Source: Saccoglossus kowalevskii (taxonomy: Eukaryota; Hemichordata; Enteropneusta; Harrimaniidae). Taken from it: a stretch of DNA of 32,704 nt. The notes beneath the pieces were generated by a model that searched no databases, was not told the origin of the DNA, and saw only the letters and a program-made list of their open reading frames with translations. How positions within the stretch are numbered: the stretch's first letter is position 1; each line of letters begins with the position of its first letter. Location: assembly GCF_000003605.2 (NCBI RefSeq), contig NW_003141810.1, positions 44,726-77,429 of the forward strand, given 5' to 3'. The position numbers were made by a program, and so were the translations under genes. Shown here in pieces: positions 1-9,979 of this stretch.

Positions 1-1060
1 GCTTAAGCAGTAACACAACTACTCACACGCTTCAGCAGTAGCAGAACTACTCACCTGCTTCAACAGTAACACAACTACTCATTTGCTTCTGTAGTAACAT
101 AACTACTCACTCGCTTCTGCAGTAAAAAAAACGCTTCAGCTGTTACACAACTACTCACACGCTAAATCAGTAACGCAATCGCTTCAGCAGTAACAAAAAT
201 ACTCACTCACTTCAGCTGTAACACAACTACTCAATCACTTCTACGGTAGTACAACCACTCACTCGCTTCAGGGGTAACACAACTACTCACTCACTCGGGG
301 AGCAACACAGCTACTCACTCGCTTCTGCAGTAACAATACTACTCACTTGCTTTTGCAGAAAGACAACTACTCACACTTTTCATAAGTAGCACAAATATTC
401 ACTAGCCTCAGCAGTAATACAACTACTCAATCGCTTCTACAGAAACGCAACTACTCACTCGCTTCTGTACTACCACAACTACTCATTCGCTTCTGCAGTT
501 ACACAACTACACAATCGCTTCTGCAGTAATTCAACTACTCACTCGTTTCTGCAGTAACACAACCGCTTAAGCAGTAACACAACTACTCACTCGCTTCAGC
601 AGTAACACAACTACTCACTTTCTTCAACAGTAACACAACTACTCACTTGCTTCAACAGTAACACAACTACTCACTCGCTTCTGTAGTAACACAACTACTC
701 ACTCGCTTCTACAGAAACACAACTACGCACTAGCTTTAGCAGTAACACAACTACTCACTCGCTTCTGCAGTGACACAACTACTCACTCGCTTCGGCAGTA
801 ACACAACTACTCACTCGCTCCTGCAGTAACATAACTACTCAATCGTTTCAGCTGTAACACAACTACTCACTCGCTTCTGCAGTAACACAACTACTCACTC
901 GCTCCTGCAGTAACACAACTACTCACTCGCTTCAGCTGTAACACAACTACTCACTCGCTTCTGCAGTAACACAACTACTCACTCGCTCCTGCAGTAACAT
1001 AACTACTCTCTCACTTTTGCAGTAATACATTTTTACTTACTTTCTGTAACAGTAACAACA
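1..1060. repeat. 28-bp minisatellite, sub-family 1
   Basis: About 38 head-to-tail units of 28 bp run from the window edge to about 1060. The unit reads roughly CAGTAACACAACTACTC followed by an ACTCGCTTCTG-type half. Units vary at single bases (CTTCAGCAG, CTTCTGCAG, CTCCTGCAG, CTTCAGCTG) and a few are shortened, for example near 121-190 and 541-580. The array is cut by the window start, so its true length is unknown. It has no coding potential. Confidence 0.95.
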
Positions 1061-1116
1061 TATTTACTCATCAATTTCAACTGTGTGAAAGGTGATTGAC
1101 AGGTCATACTTGTTTT

Positions 1117-1246
1117 CAACTTTGAAAAGACAGTTGGAATATACCAGGTGTGCATGTGATTTGCATAACAAAGGGTGTTTGCAACTTTGGAAGGACAATA
1201 AGAATCTACCAGGTGTGCTGTTATTTGAGTAACAACAAATGTTTAT
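1117..1246. repeat. Degenerate 65-bp tandem duplication
   Basis: Two imperfect copies begin CAACTTTGAAAAGACA (1117) and CAACTTTGGAAGGACA (1182). Both contain TACCAGGTGTGC, an ATTTG-type step and a TAACAA motif in the same order, 65 bp apart. Confidence 0.7.
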
Positions 1247-1917
1247 GATCTACTGAGTTGCCTACGTGACACAGCTGCTTGCAAGATCACATTCTGATTG
1301 GCTCACGTGGAAATCTACCTACTAGCTTCAACAATGACACGTCTATGAACTAGTTTCTGAAATGACACACGACAAGCGAGCTTCTGCAGTAGCACATATT
1401 AGCTTCTGATTTGACACGTATAATCGCCAGCATAGACAGTGTAGTGTCAACTAACTGGTTTCGGCAGAGAAATGTCTAATGATTTCCTTCAAGCATGATG
1501 CATTTACTCACTGGCTGTATCTGTGATATGTCCACACTCTAGCTGCACCAGTGACACATATACCCACTAGTTTCAATAATGACTCGTTTTCTTCATTACG
1601 TAAGCATTTACATCAGCAATGAGTTCTCTACTCACTAGATACAGCAGTAATAGGTATGCACATTGATTTCTACAATGACACGTTTAGTCATTAGCTTCAG
1701 CAATATGTTGCGTCAATTGACTAACATCATCAGTGCCATGTCGAGTATCAGCAGAACTCATTGCCCTTGCTTGTGACTTTACTGTAACTCGGGTGCTATT
1801 AACACATTGCCTTAGGCGTGTGGTATGAATACTCAATTTTTGACATCTCTGCAACATATACACGGTTGCTGCATATTGTGGAGCTTCCCAAGCTAAGGGC
1901 TTTATCAATTTCATAGG

Positions 1918-1923
1918 AAAAAA
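1918..1923 (-). terminator. RNA polymerase III T6 terminator
   Basis: Six T residues on the minus strand directly follow A73 of the tRNA-Ala-like gene. This is the normal pol III stop signal and spacing, and it suggests a tRNA gene rather than a SINE head. Confidence 0.75.
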
Positions 1924-1995
1924 TGCAGATGTCGGGGACTGAAACCGAGCCCTCTCGCATGCGAAGCGAGAGCTCTACCACTGAGCTACATCCCC
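1924..1995 (-). tRNA. tRNA-Ala (anticodon CGC), possibly decaying
   Basis: Read on the minus strand, this 72-nt cloverleaf begins GGGGATG and carries an intact A box (TAGCTCAGTGGT). The anticodon stem is CTCGC/GCGAG around the loop TTCGCAT, giving anticodon CGC (alanine, codon GCG). The T loop is TTCAGTC inside the B-box-like GGTTTCAGTCC. The discriminator base is A73. Two stem pairs are broken: G2 opposite G71 in the acceptor, and T53 opposite C61 in the T stem. G3 opposite T70 is the G3-U70 wobble that alanyl-tRNA synthetase recognises, which supports the alanine call. A T6 run follows immediately. The structure could be functional or a recent pseudogene. It sits inside decayed minisatellite DNA. 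Confidence 0.8.
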
Positions 1996-2400
1996 TGGTG
2001 AGAATTGATTTTTAACATGAGCAGAACTGAGCCAGGGGAATAACCGCATCGTTACCTGAATCTGAATCTACATGTGCCATATTCTGAAACTTGTTACCGG
2101 AGGTTCTATGGCATTCTATGGAGAGATTAACTCATTACCATCAGCAGTGTCCTGTCTACTTGCTAGCATCAGTAGCACCATGTTTACTCACTCTCTTCAG
2201 CAGTGCCATGTCTACTCGCTAGCATTGGTAATGCCATGTCTGCTCGCTAGTATTGGCAGTGCCATGTCTACTCGCTAGCATTGGTAGTGCCATGTCTACT
2301 TGCTAGCATTGGTAGTGTCATGTCTACTCGCTAGCATTGGAAGTGCCATGTCTACTTGCTAGCATTAGCAGTGCCATGTCTACTCACTCTCTTCAGTAGT

Positions 2401-2820
2401 GCCATGTCTACTCGCTAGCATTGGCAGTGCCATGTTTACTTGCTAGCATTAGCAGTGCCATGTTTACTCACTCTCTTCAGTAGTGCCATGTCTCCTGGAT
2501 AGCATTAGCAGTGCCATATTTACTCACGCTCTTCAATAGTGCCATGTCTACTCGCTAGCATTGGCAGTGCCATGTTTACTTGCTAGCATTAGCAGTGCCA
2601 TGTTTACTCACTCTCTTCAGTAGTGCCATGTCTCCTTGATACCATTAGCAGTGCCATGTTTACTCACGCTCTTCAATAGTGCCATGTCTACTCGCTAGCA
2701 TTGGCAGTGCCATGTTTACTTGCTAGCATTAGCAGTGCCATGTTTACTCACTCTCTTCAGTAGTGCCATGTCTCCTTGATAGCATTAGCAGTGCCATGTT
2801 TACTCACTCTCTTCAATAGT
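2401..2820. repeat. 140-bp higher-order repeat, three copies
   Basis: Five 28-bp units in a fixed order (GCTAGCATTGG, GCTAGCATTAG, ACTCTCTTCAG, CCTTGATAGCATTAG, ACGCTCTTCAATAG types) recur at 2401, 2541 and 2681, exactly 140 bp apart. Few substitutions separate the copies, which implies recent block amplification inside an older array. Confidence 0.9.
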
Positions 2821-3162
2821 GCCATGTCTACTCGCTAGCATTAGAAGTGCCATGTCTACTTGCTAGCATTGGCAGTGCCATGTCTACTCACTCCCTTCAG
2901 CAGTGCCATGTCTACTTGCTAGCATTGGCAGTGCCATGTCTACTCACTCCCTTCAGTAGTGCCATGTCTACTCGCTAGCATTGGTAATGCCATGTCTACT
3001 TGCTGACATTGGCAGTGCCATGTCTACTTACTCCCTTCAGCAGTTCCACGTCTACTTGCTAGCATTGACAGTGCCATGTCTACTCACTCTCTTCAGTAGT
3101 GCCATGTCTACTCGCTAACATTGGTAGTGCCATGCCTACTCGCTCTCTTCGGCAGTGCCATG

Positions 3163-3332
3163 CAGTGGCGGATCCAGAGGGGGGCCAAGGGGGCCAGGGC
3201 CCCCTCCAAATGCATGAAAATGCATCTGGATTACGCATAGCATCGTCCGAATCACACGGTCCCGTGTATTCGACCTATAGGCCTGGACCCCCCCCCCCTC
3301 TCCCCAAATACATTTTGCTGGATCCGCCCCTG
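3163..3332. mobile_element. hAT-type MITE with perfect 8-bp target duplication
   Basis: This 170-bp element has inverted ends CAGTGGCGGATCCAG and CTGGATCCGCCCCTG, matching at 14 of 15 positions. The CAG...CTG termini are typical of hAT elements. GTGCCATG flanks it on both sides (3155-3162 and 3333-3340), an exact 8-bp duplication of a minisatellite-unit motif. Removing one TSD and the element restores the array. There is no transposase ORF, so it is non-autonomous. It contains GC-rich near-inverted inner arms (GGGCCAGGGCCCCC and a C10-12 tract). Confidence 0.95.
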
Positions 3333-3724
3333 GTGCCATGTCTACTCGCTAGCATTGGCAGTGCCATGTCTAATCACTCTCTTCAGTAGTGCCACGTCTA
3401 CTTCCTAGCATCAGCAGTGCCATGTCTACTCGTGGGATTGCCAGTGTCATGTCTAATCACTTTTTTCAGCAGTGCCATGTCTACTTTCTAGCATCAGCAG
3501 TGCCATGTCTACTCGCTAGCATTGGCAGTGCCGTGTCTAATCACTCTCTTCAGTAGTGCCACGTCTACTTCCTAGCATCAGCAGTGCCATGTCTACTTGC
3601 TCTCTTCAGCAGTGCCACGTCTACTCACCTTCTTCAGCAGTGCCATGTCTACTCACCTTCTTCAGCAGTGTAATGTCTACTCGCTAGCATCAGCAGTGCC
3701 ATGCCTACTCATTAGCGTCTGCGA

Positions 3725-4321
3725 CGACGTATTCCAGAACTTCCGTTACGTGTTACTGTTGTTAGTAATGCCATGTTATGTCCTTGGTAATTTCTAGTCC
3801 AGTTTGATTGCTATACCGTATACCTGCATTCTTAAAATGAACGTGGCTTTCGATGATATGATTATTATTGAGTTGATTTATTGAATGTGGAAAGAAGTAA
3901 AAAAATATAATTAACCAACTGATCGAGTAGGCATTTTTTTCTGTAACGCACGTCGCGTCTGTTATTCCTTTGACAGATTTGCCGCAGCCTTAAATGTTGT
4001 CTGATTATGTACTTCAATAGAAGTCGATATGATTGTTATATAAGTCAAAGGTCAATTATACAAATTTTCAGGCAACTGGTGATGGTTCTGTCAAAATAAA
4101 AACACGTGAATTCGGCCGACTGATGCTCGGGTCGTTCCGTTAAGACTGGAAGGTTTTTCCAGACACAGTCGAAAATGAATACAATTTCACGCTTAATATA
4201 CACAAATAAAGCGCATTTTCCGCTAATATATACCCTAAAAATCATACAGAATATGCAGAGTATACATCGGCTTCAGTAAAAGCATGTGCTCACGTGCGAC
4301 GCATTGGCGGTATAGGAAACG
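3725..4321. other. AT-rich spacer, nothing recognised
   Basis: This is unique-looking sequence between the minisatellite and the first family C MITE. I see no ORF with coding character, RNA gene or repeat. Confidence 0.6.
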
Positions 4322-4325
4322 TTAA

Positions 4326-4450
4326 AGGGCGGTGGTCGGCGCGCCGCGTCCTGTTCGATACGGGACTCATAGCGACGTACACAACGCGAGTAAAATGCAT
4401 TGTTTATTTACATGAAATTCGAACACGCGCTGCGCGACGACCACCGCGCT
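4326..4450 (+). mobile_element. MITE family C, complete copy
   Basis: This 125-bp element is flanked by TTAA at 4322-4325 and 4451-4454. The left end AGGGCGGTGGTCGGCGCGCC is an imperfect inverted copy of the right end (GCGCGACGACCACCGCGCT). The internal CATTGTTTATTTACATGAAA block is shared with 14411-14521, and in reverse orientation with diverged copies near 7650 and 10690. It has no coding capacity. Confidence 0.8.
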
Positions 4451-4454
4451 TTAA

Positions 4455-6487
4455 TGCGCATCAGAATAGTTGTATATTTCGCGAATACGCTATTTTTTAA
4501 AATTGCTTTATTTTGCAAGCTATTACTGAAGAAGGCGTTAATTCTTAATGCCGTACACAGTATTTATGAGCAGAAACAACACTTGTTTGTTTATTCTATT
4601 CGTATACGACTCTGTCAGTGAAACCGTGTCTTCTCTTTCATTTTCCACGGAACGACCATACCTCCTGATTGACTTTTTTTCCAATCAGGCCTGTAGTCGT
4701 GTTATATCATACATCAACGTTGCACTGTCAATACAATCAAAAATAAGCTGTTGAGATGTATTGCCAATCAAATTACCGAGATTCTATAATATTTTGCTCG
4801 AGTATTTAAGGGTTGCTGAATCTATGTAATTCAATCTTAGCATCTGCACAGGCAATCTGGACTAATAATCTGATTCTCTAAAATGATAAATCTGTGCTTT
4901 TTTCAATTTTCTGTTCGACTTCATGCAGATATTTTTAAATGAGGAAAACACTCACAAATAGTGGAATGTCTCGGTATAAATTGGAGTGTGGTCCACTGCT
5001 AATAATGATTTAGTGGTAAGGAGTTTTAAGTACTGTTGTTGGATTTCACGACGCGGTGTTACCATGGAAAATATTCAAACTGGCGGGGACAGACAAAATA
5101 CTCTCGTGCAACTTATCACAAAACTCGCCGAATTCACAAGCTCGTTTCGCTGAATCAAACGTTTTGGTAACCAGTGAAGATGGAAGCCATACCATAGCAA
5201 GAGAGACCAATTGATCAATGGGAAATTCTCTGGTGAGCACTTGTATCAAATATATTAGAAAGTCTATTGCCGCAAATTATTTTAAACGTCTGAAATGCTG
5301 TTGGTTTTTGTTTCATTTTTTCGAAAATAGTCTGGGTCGCTTAGGCTTATTTTTCTGGTAACATTAAAAATGAAACTGTTGTACAGTATCATACTATCTT
5401 GGAACTTAGTATTGACGGTTAACTCAGTTTGTGCCTTGGAAAATCAAAAATGAGCGTCTCACTTTGAAAACAGTCAGAATCTACAAACGTTCAGAATTCA
5501 GCGTGGCAAAGGTGGACATCTTTAAAAGTGGTAGTACCACTGTGACTCATCGACCAATCAACGACAAGCATAAGATCGCGGGGTGGCAGAGATATACTCG
5601 TAGAAATCTACGTAGGAGATTGCATACTGGGTTCAGTTTTAATGATCTTTCGCTCTCAACGAGATCTCGCGTCTGAGATATATTGTCTCAGGGAGAGGAG
5701 AGAACAATACAACACGATTGTGGACTGTGCTGGCAGTATTATAGATATTCTAACTAGTTATCAAGTGGAACGAAATCTAAAAGAGTTTAGACTGTCATGC
5801 AAATCCGTATTTGAGGGCAATTCGAGTTTAATAAAAAATGGGGTTTCAAATAAAATCGTTAAGGGAAATTTGGGTAACAATTTGCTCCCAACCTGGGATT
5901 TCGCCGTTATCATTATCGAATATAGTTTATTGAAAGCGACTGGAACTGATTCCGTCCGTCGACTCTGAAAATGTTTATTGATGCAACTGCACTAACTAAA
6001 TTACTAGAGCGACATCAAAACCATCTTCTGTAATCTGCACTTCTCATCGACAAATATCAGATTACCATCAGAAAATGTTATCTTTCGCTTAATTTGATTA
6101 TTTTCTTCATCAGAGGGTACGTTCTGTGGCTAAATAGATTAACCAAACTATCAGCTTCTTTAACCTTGAATTACAGGTTCGTGAAATAAGATACATACGG
6201 GTCATTAGAAGGTTCCCGGATGAGTGGAGTCAATATGAAATCATTAATGACTTATATTCCGCGGCTATCGCAAGAATATCACGAATTATTGCCCTGGGCG
6301 TAATAACCTATATATTACAAATCTCTTTCTGACGAATGTTACGGAAGCTGTCGGGTATAGTCTCGCGAAAACGCGCATGCGGTCTTGATGACACAGTGCG
6401 CATGTGCATGTACAAACGCAATGCATGACGGGGCAACTACGTCATGTTGATCATGTAGTTAAACGAATGTTATGGATCTTGTTTATG
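4455..6487. other. Mostly non-coding, one weak ORF cluster
   Basis: This is AT-rich DNA with short overlapping open frames near 5370-5968, described separately. Otherwise no exon with convincing splice sites, no RNA gene and no repeat was found. Confidence 0.5.
5370..5453 (+). CDS. Signal-peptide-like short ORF, possibly a broken or unspliced gene
   Basis: An ATG at 5370 opens a 27-codon frame whose first 22 residues look like a secretory signal. They start MKLL, continue with a hydrophobic run (YSIILSWNLVLTV) and end with a small-residue cleavage site (VCA). The frame stops at 5451-5453. Two other frames are then open: 5431-5676, which is rich in basic clusters such as RRNLRRR, and 5642-5968. 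All three frames differ, so they do not form one protein unless there are frameshifts or introns I cannot see. This could be a decayed secreted-peptide gene, or chance. Confidence 0.15.
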   Translation: MKLLYSIILSWNLVLTVNSVCALENQK

Positions 6488-6491
6488 TTAA

Positions 6492-6647
6492 ATCGGGGGA
6501 GTCGTCACCTGCGCATGCGTCAGATGGTCATAGCGTGTCATTGTTTACAAACTAGCGTCTACCCATGAGCCCTTGCGTTTTGGCGTGTGTTGTTATCGTC
6601 GCTTGGAACTCAATTCCCGCGCGTGCGCAGGTGACGACCCTCCCACT
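6492..6647 (+). mobile_element. MITE family A, copy 1
   Basis: This 156-bp element has inverted ends around GTCGTCACCTGCGCATGCG and CGTGCGCAGGTGACGAC. It is flanked by TTAA (6488-6491) and a degraded TTGA (6648-6651). The internal block GTTTACAAACTAGCGTCTAC is shared with five other copies in this window. It contains no ORF. Confidence 0.9.
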
Positions 6648-6651
6648 TTGA

Positions 6652-7649
6652 AATGTCAGAAGAAATACGTATTATGTGGGCAATAATACACAATGTCAAT
6701 GTCAAAATAGACTTCTAATATATGGATTCATCAAGAAGTTGTGCACGCTAAGCGATATCTACAATTATATAAGCAATGATCAAACTGAAGTGTTGAAACA
6801 AAAAACATTCGCAAAGTAACTACGTTCACTCAAATTTCAACATGACCGTTGATATGGAAACAACAAATATTTGTACAATAATAAATATTATTCACATTAT
6901 GGAAAAAAGGAACACGTATACACTAATATGCCTGGGGGAAACACAATGCTATGTCCTACGACCAGTAGCGAAAGTTATAAACATGTCAGCCCTGAGTTAC
7001 ACCGAAACGGCTTCTTTATCTGAACCATATTATCTGTTTCATAATTTGATTACCAATATATGACGTCCTTAATGATGCAACATTCTGACTAGGGTATGTG
7101 TTGCTATTGTCCACTTAGAGGGTCTTTTTTTCGAGATGCATGAATCAAAGCATAAATGCCAATGGGTTTTCTCGAGAGACACGTTGTTTTCCCACTGATT
7201 GGGGACGCGTGGGTGTTCTTAATCTTGTGGTTTCTATTTGATTTGGACATACGATAATTATGCTTTTCCATAATAGTAAACTTTAAGACTTCTTCAGCTG
7301 AATTTTTCAATTACCCAGTGTTCATTGCGTAACTATATCAGTGATATATTACGGTTTTGGTTACTAAAACTAGATGATTGTCACCACCGCAATAACTTAT
7401 CCTCCACTTGTTTGCTCCCGACCCTGGACAATATCGAGGAGCTCCAGGTAGCTAATGGTGAATTGCGCAATCTGCGATAAACGCAGTTGATGCGTTTAAA
7501 GAGAAAATGAAATTTGTAAATTGAATATTATCTATTAATTTGATAAATTGGCGTAGTTGTATCTATGGTTTCGACGAGGGATACTCACCTGAATCATTCG
7601 TGTTTAATTGTCGCGCGCATGATTGATCGTGTGATATTCAACAAGAATC
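6652..7649. other. AT-rich spacer, nothing recognised
   Basis: Only short open frames are present (for example 6842-7063), and none has domain-like composition or splice context. Confidence 0.5.
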
Positions 7650-7750
7650 TTCTTGCTCACCGCAAGTTCGAATTATTTCGGATATTAACAATGTATTTTA
7701 CATGCGCTGTATGATGCGTCGTATGGGACCCATATGGAACACGTCGCGTC
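7650..7750 (-). mobile_element. MITE family C, diverged reverse copy
   Basis: The order ACCGCAAGTTCGAATT, AACAATGTATTTTACATGCG, GTATGGGACCCATATGGAAC then ACGTCGCGTCGC matches family C read backwards. Compare CATTGTTTATTTACATG and TCCTGTTCGATACGGGACTC in the 4326 copy. The ends are too decayed to place exactly. Confidence 0.55.
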
Positions 7751-8741
7751 GCAACCCTGGGTCTTTTTAATGTCGGTGTAATATCATTTTACTGTTGGGG
7801 TTTACAATATTCATGACAGTCACTATGGTTAAGTTTTAGAAAAAAAATCACCATATTACAACCACCAACACTACAATAAAGACTTTCCGTTTTCGACATT
7901 GTGAAATTCTTTCGTTTTTTGGAAGAAAAAAAAAACATGAAAAAACTGACTTTGACAAGATAATTCAGACATTTATATTAAAAATAACTCATAACGAAAT
8001 GTATTCCCTATGCACCCTTAAATAGTTTTAATAACTTCCGGTTACACAAGAATATTATAGAAAAAAAAGATAATTTGCTATATTCTTGATATGCCATTTG
8101 GTATGTCTTGAATTATGACTGAAAGAAGCTGAATGAAGTAACAAACTATGTAGTGTGTTCAACAACTCATGTATAAACAATATATTTAATTTATCGCAGT
8201 AAAGTTTTGCACAGCACTACAGATTGTTTTCAACTGTCAACTATTAATCTGTCTGCGTCATTTTAATGACTAGTAAGCACAACCCACGCATTGAATACAA
8301 CAGAAATATCAATTCAGATTTAATCATAATTACTTGCAGGATCAAATGCCTTGACTGTAAACTATATACTGCTATGTGCAGTGTGAATACTTCCATTGTG
8401 AGTTCCGGAGAGAATAACCAATGGTGAGTTAAAGTTTGTACATTCTTTCACGAACATGAGTTGACAAAATTTCCTTACAATCAAATGACCGCAGAGATCT
8501 CGCTTCGAGCGAGAGAACCTCGAGACTTGTTTTTGCTTCTCAAGTAGTGTCTCAATTGTATGCTGCGATCGAGCATACAGTTCCAATTATCTTAGCTACA
8601 TAGGTCAGGGAGACGCGATGGTGGGAGAAAATGGAAAAAATTTGAGAGGCAAACACAAGTCTCGTGGCTCTCTCGTTCTCAACGAGATCCCGGCGACCAT
8701 TTACGTCGAAGGTCTACCGCTCAACTCTTCTTTGACTAGTT
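7751..8741. other. AT-rich spacer, nothing recognised
   Basis: This holds no convincing gene. A small perfect hairpin (TCTCGCT TCG AGCGAGA) lies near 8496-8512. A CTCAACGAGATC motif near 8684 is also found near 5654. Confidence 0.5.
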
Positions 8742-8745
8742 TTAG

Positions 8746-8893
8746 GCGGAGGGGTCGTCACCTGCGCACGCGCGGGAATTGAGTCCCAAGCGACGATAAC
8801 AACTCATGCTAAAAACTCATGAGTAGACGCATGTTTGTAAACAATGACACGCTATGGCCATCTGACACATGCGCAGGTGACGTCTCTCCCGCT
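8746..8893 (-). mobile_element. MITE family A, copy 2, inverted
   Basis: This copy runs opposite to the other five: the CGCGCGGGAATTGAGTCCC side comes first and GCCATCTGACACATGCGCAGG last. The right flank is TTAA (8894-8897) and the left flank a degraded TTAG (8742-8745). The inverted ends GTCGTCACCTGCGCACGCG and CATGCGCAGGTGACGTC are intact. Confidence 0.9.
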
Positions 8894-8897
8894 TTAA

Positions 8898-9612
8898 CAT
8901 ACTAGTACATTAGGAAGAACGTGAATGTATAGAGGCAATAGTGGTACTCCATTTCGGGAACTGTCGCCGTGCAACAGAATTTCAAAAAGCAAACATACTT
9001 TTTGATAGTTTTATTACAGGTTCTTGTCATTGATGGGTATCCATGACAACGACATATTTTATTTGCACATTCCGTAAATTAGGAAATACCAAAAATCATA
9101 ATTTCCAAATTCGGATTTGTCAGTCTTTTATTAGTTAACGATTGTTTGAGAAATTTAATAATGCATCTATATATTAATTTTAATTAAACACATTTTTTTG
9201 GATCGAACGCAGATTCATAAATAACTCAGTAGTGTATTTAATATATATGTATGATTTCATTAAACACAGCTATTCAAGCAATAAGAAACATACAAAGAAT
9301 CCGTCATAGTTAGTACCCTTTACCCTATAACAAACGTATTTATAGCGAGTAATGCAATTTAATCAATTAATTATTTTCAAATCATATTCGAGTGTCACAT
9401 TCAAGTCACTCTATCTGTGAGAGTTGATACAGCAAAATAACAATGTCGGGGCGCATCAACTTGTACGCTTTTTTAATGACAGTGACCCTAAAAACGTGGT
9501 CACTGTTCACACGACTTTGTTTAATCTTATCAAATTTCTTTGGTCATTCAACTATTGACTCTGCTAGACTTAATTAAAAAAGAAATAGAATCAAAAATTT
9601 TAGTTATTTCAG
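8898..9612. other. AT-rich spacer or intron
   Basis: No repeat or RNA gene was seen. A 44-codon frame from an ATG at 9443 ends at the TAA just before the candidate exon at 9613. It is too short to call. If the 9613 exon is real, this region would be intron. Confidence 0.4.
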
Positions 9613-9775
9613 AGTAAAACACAATTATGGTCCAATTTCTTCATTTTCTATTCGTAAATGGAGAGGGGTCCAATCTAAAAATTCAAAAAAAGATGTTGAT
9701 ATTTTGCAAGCAATGGCTTGGGAAGAAAGAACTAAAAATTTATTTTTAGATAAAACAACAAAACTTCTTGGCTAG
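9613..9775 (+). CDS. Candidate terminal exon, unidentified protein
   Basis: A pyrimidine-rich acceptor (TTTTAGTTATTTCAG, AG at 9611-9612) precedes 163 bases that read open to TAG (9773-9775). One base completes the upstream codon, then 53 residues follow. The peptide is rich in Lys, Trp, Asp and Glu, with segments SIRKWRGVQSKNSKKD and LQAMAWEERTKNLFLDK, and ends KLLG. This composition is more protein-like than the surrounding chance frames. I do not recognise the family, and no upstream exon is evident. A family C MITE begins five bases after the stop and would supply the 3' UTR. A remnant of a transposon or retrocopy is an alternative. Confidence 0.35.
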
Positions 9776-9780
9776 TTTAA

Positions 9781-9889
9781 GTCGCGTTATGTTCGATATG
9801 GGTTCGAGGGCGACGTGTAGAACGCGTGTAAAATACATTGTTCGTCACGGTTTGAAACATATGCGAACACTGCGCGACGACAATCGCAA
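9781..9889 (+). mobile_element. MITE family C, diverged copy
   Basis: It is preceded by TTAA (9777-9780). GTTCGATATGGG, GCGACGTGTAGAACGCGTGT, AAAATACATTGTT and CACTGCGCGACGACAA follow the order of the complete copy at 4326. The right TTAA is lost. It abuts the inverted repeat at 9888-9977. Confidence 0.7.
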
Positions 9890-9977
9890 TTCTCAGTACC
9901 TCGAATACAGCGCGTCTGTTCGTTCCGGCAGTAACCACGTGACTTTCAAACTTTTTCTATTCGAGGTACCGAGAATT
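9888..9977. repeat. 20-bp inverted repeat around a 50-bp core
   Basis: AATTCTCAGTACCTCGAATA (9888-9907) pairs with TATTCGAGGTACCGAGAATT (9958-9977) with one mismatch in 20. It may be a tiny foldback element or solo TIR pair, or an RNA hairpin if transcribed. Confidence 0.8.
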
Positions 9978-9979
9978 CC

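Larger units (their letters stand above)
1061..2139. repeat. Decayed bridge between the two minisatellite arrays
   Basis: Recognisable but badly diverged copies of the 28-bp unit persist here. Examples are TACTCACTGGC near 1504, ACCCACTAGTTTCAATAATGAC near 1563, ACTCACTAGATACAGCAGTAAT near 1631 and CATCATCAGTGCCATGTC near 1725. They grade from sub-family 1 into sub-family 2. A 65-bp duplication (1117-1246) and a tRNA-like gene (1924-1995) lie within it. No protein gene is supported. Confidence 0.6.
2140..3720. repeat. 28-bp minisatellite, sub-family 2
   Basis: Tandem 28-bp units start CAGTGCCATGTCTACTCGCT and end AGCATTGG. A second unit type ends ACTCTCTTCAG and is intermediate in sequence between this array and the one at 1-1060. 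The units lack stops in some frames, which produces spurious open frames rich in MPCLLAS-type motifs. One MITE (3163-3332) interrupts the array. Confidence 0.95.

Noticed and set aside
1-1060. Possible CRISPR array because of regular 28-bp spacing
   Set aside because: The units are contiguous tandem repeats without unique spacers, and the sequence is plainly eukaryotic.
2072-3389. Open frames rich in MPCLLASIGSAM-type repeats
   Set aside because: They are translations of the 28-bp minisatellite and the inserted hAT MITE.
9443-9577. 44-codon frame just upstream of the candidate exon at 9613
   Set aside because: It is short, has no signal or motif, and ends before the acceptor without a clear donor.
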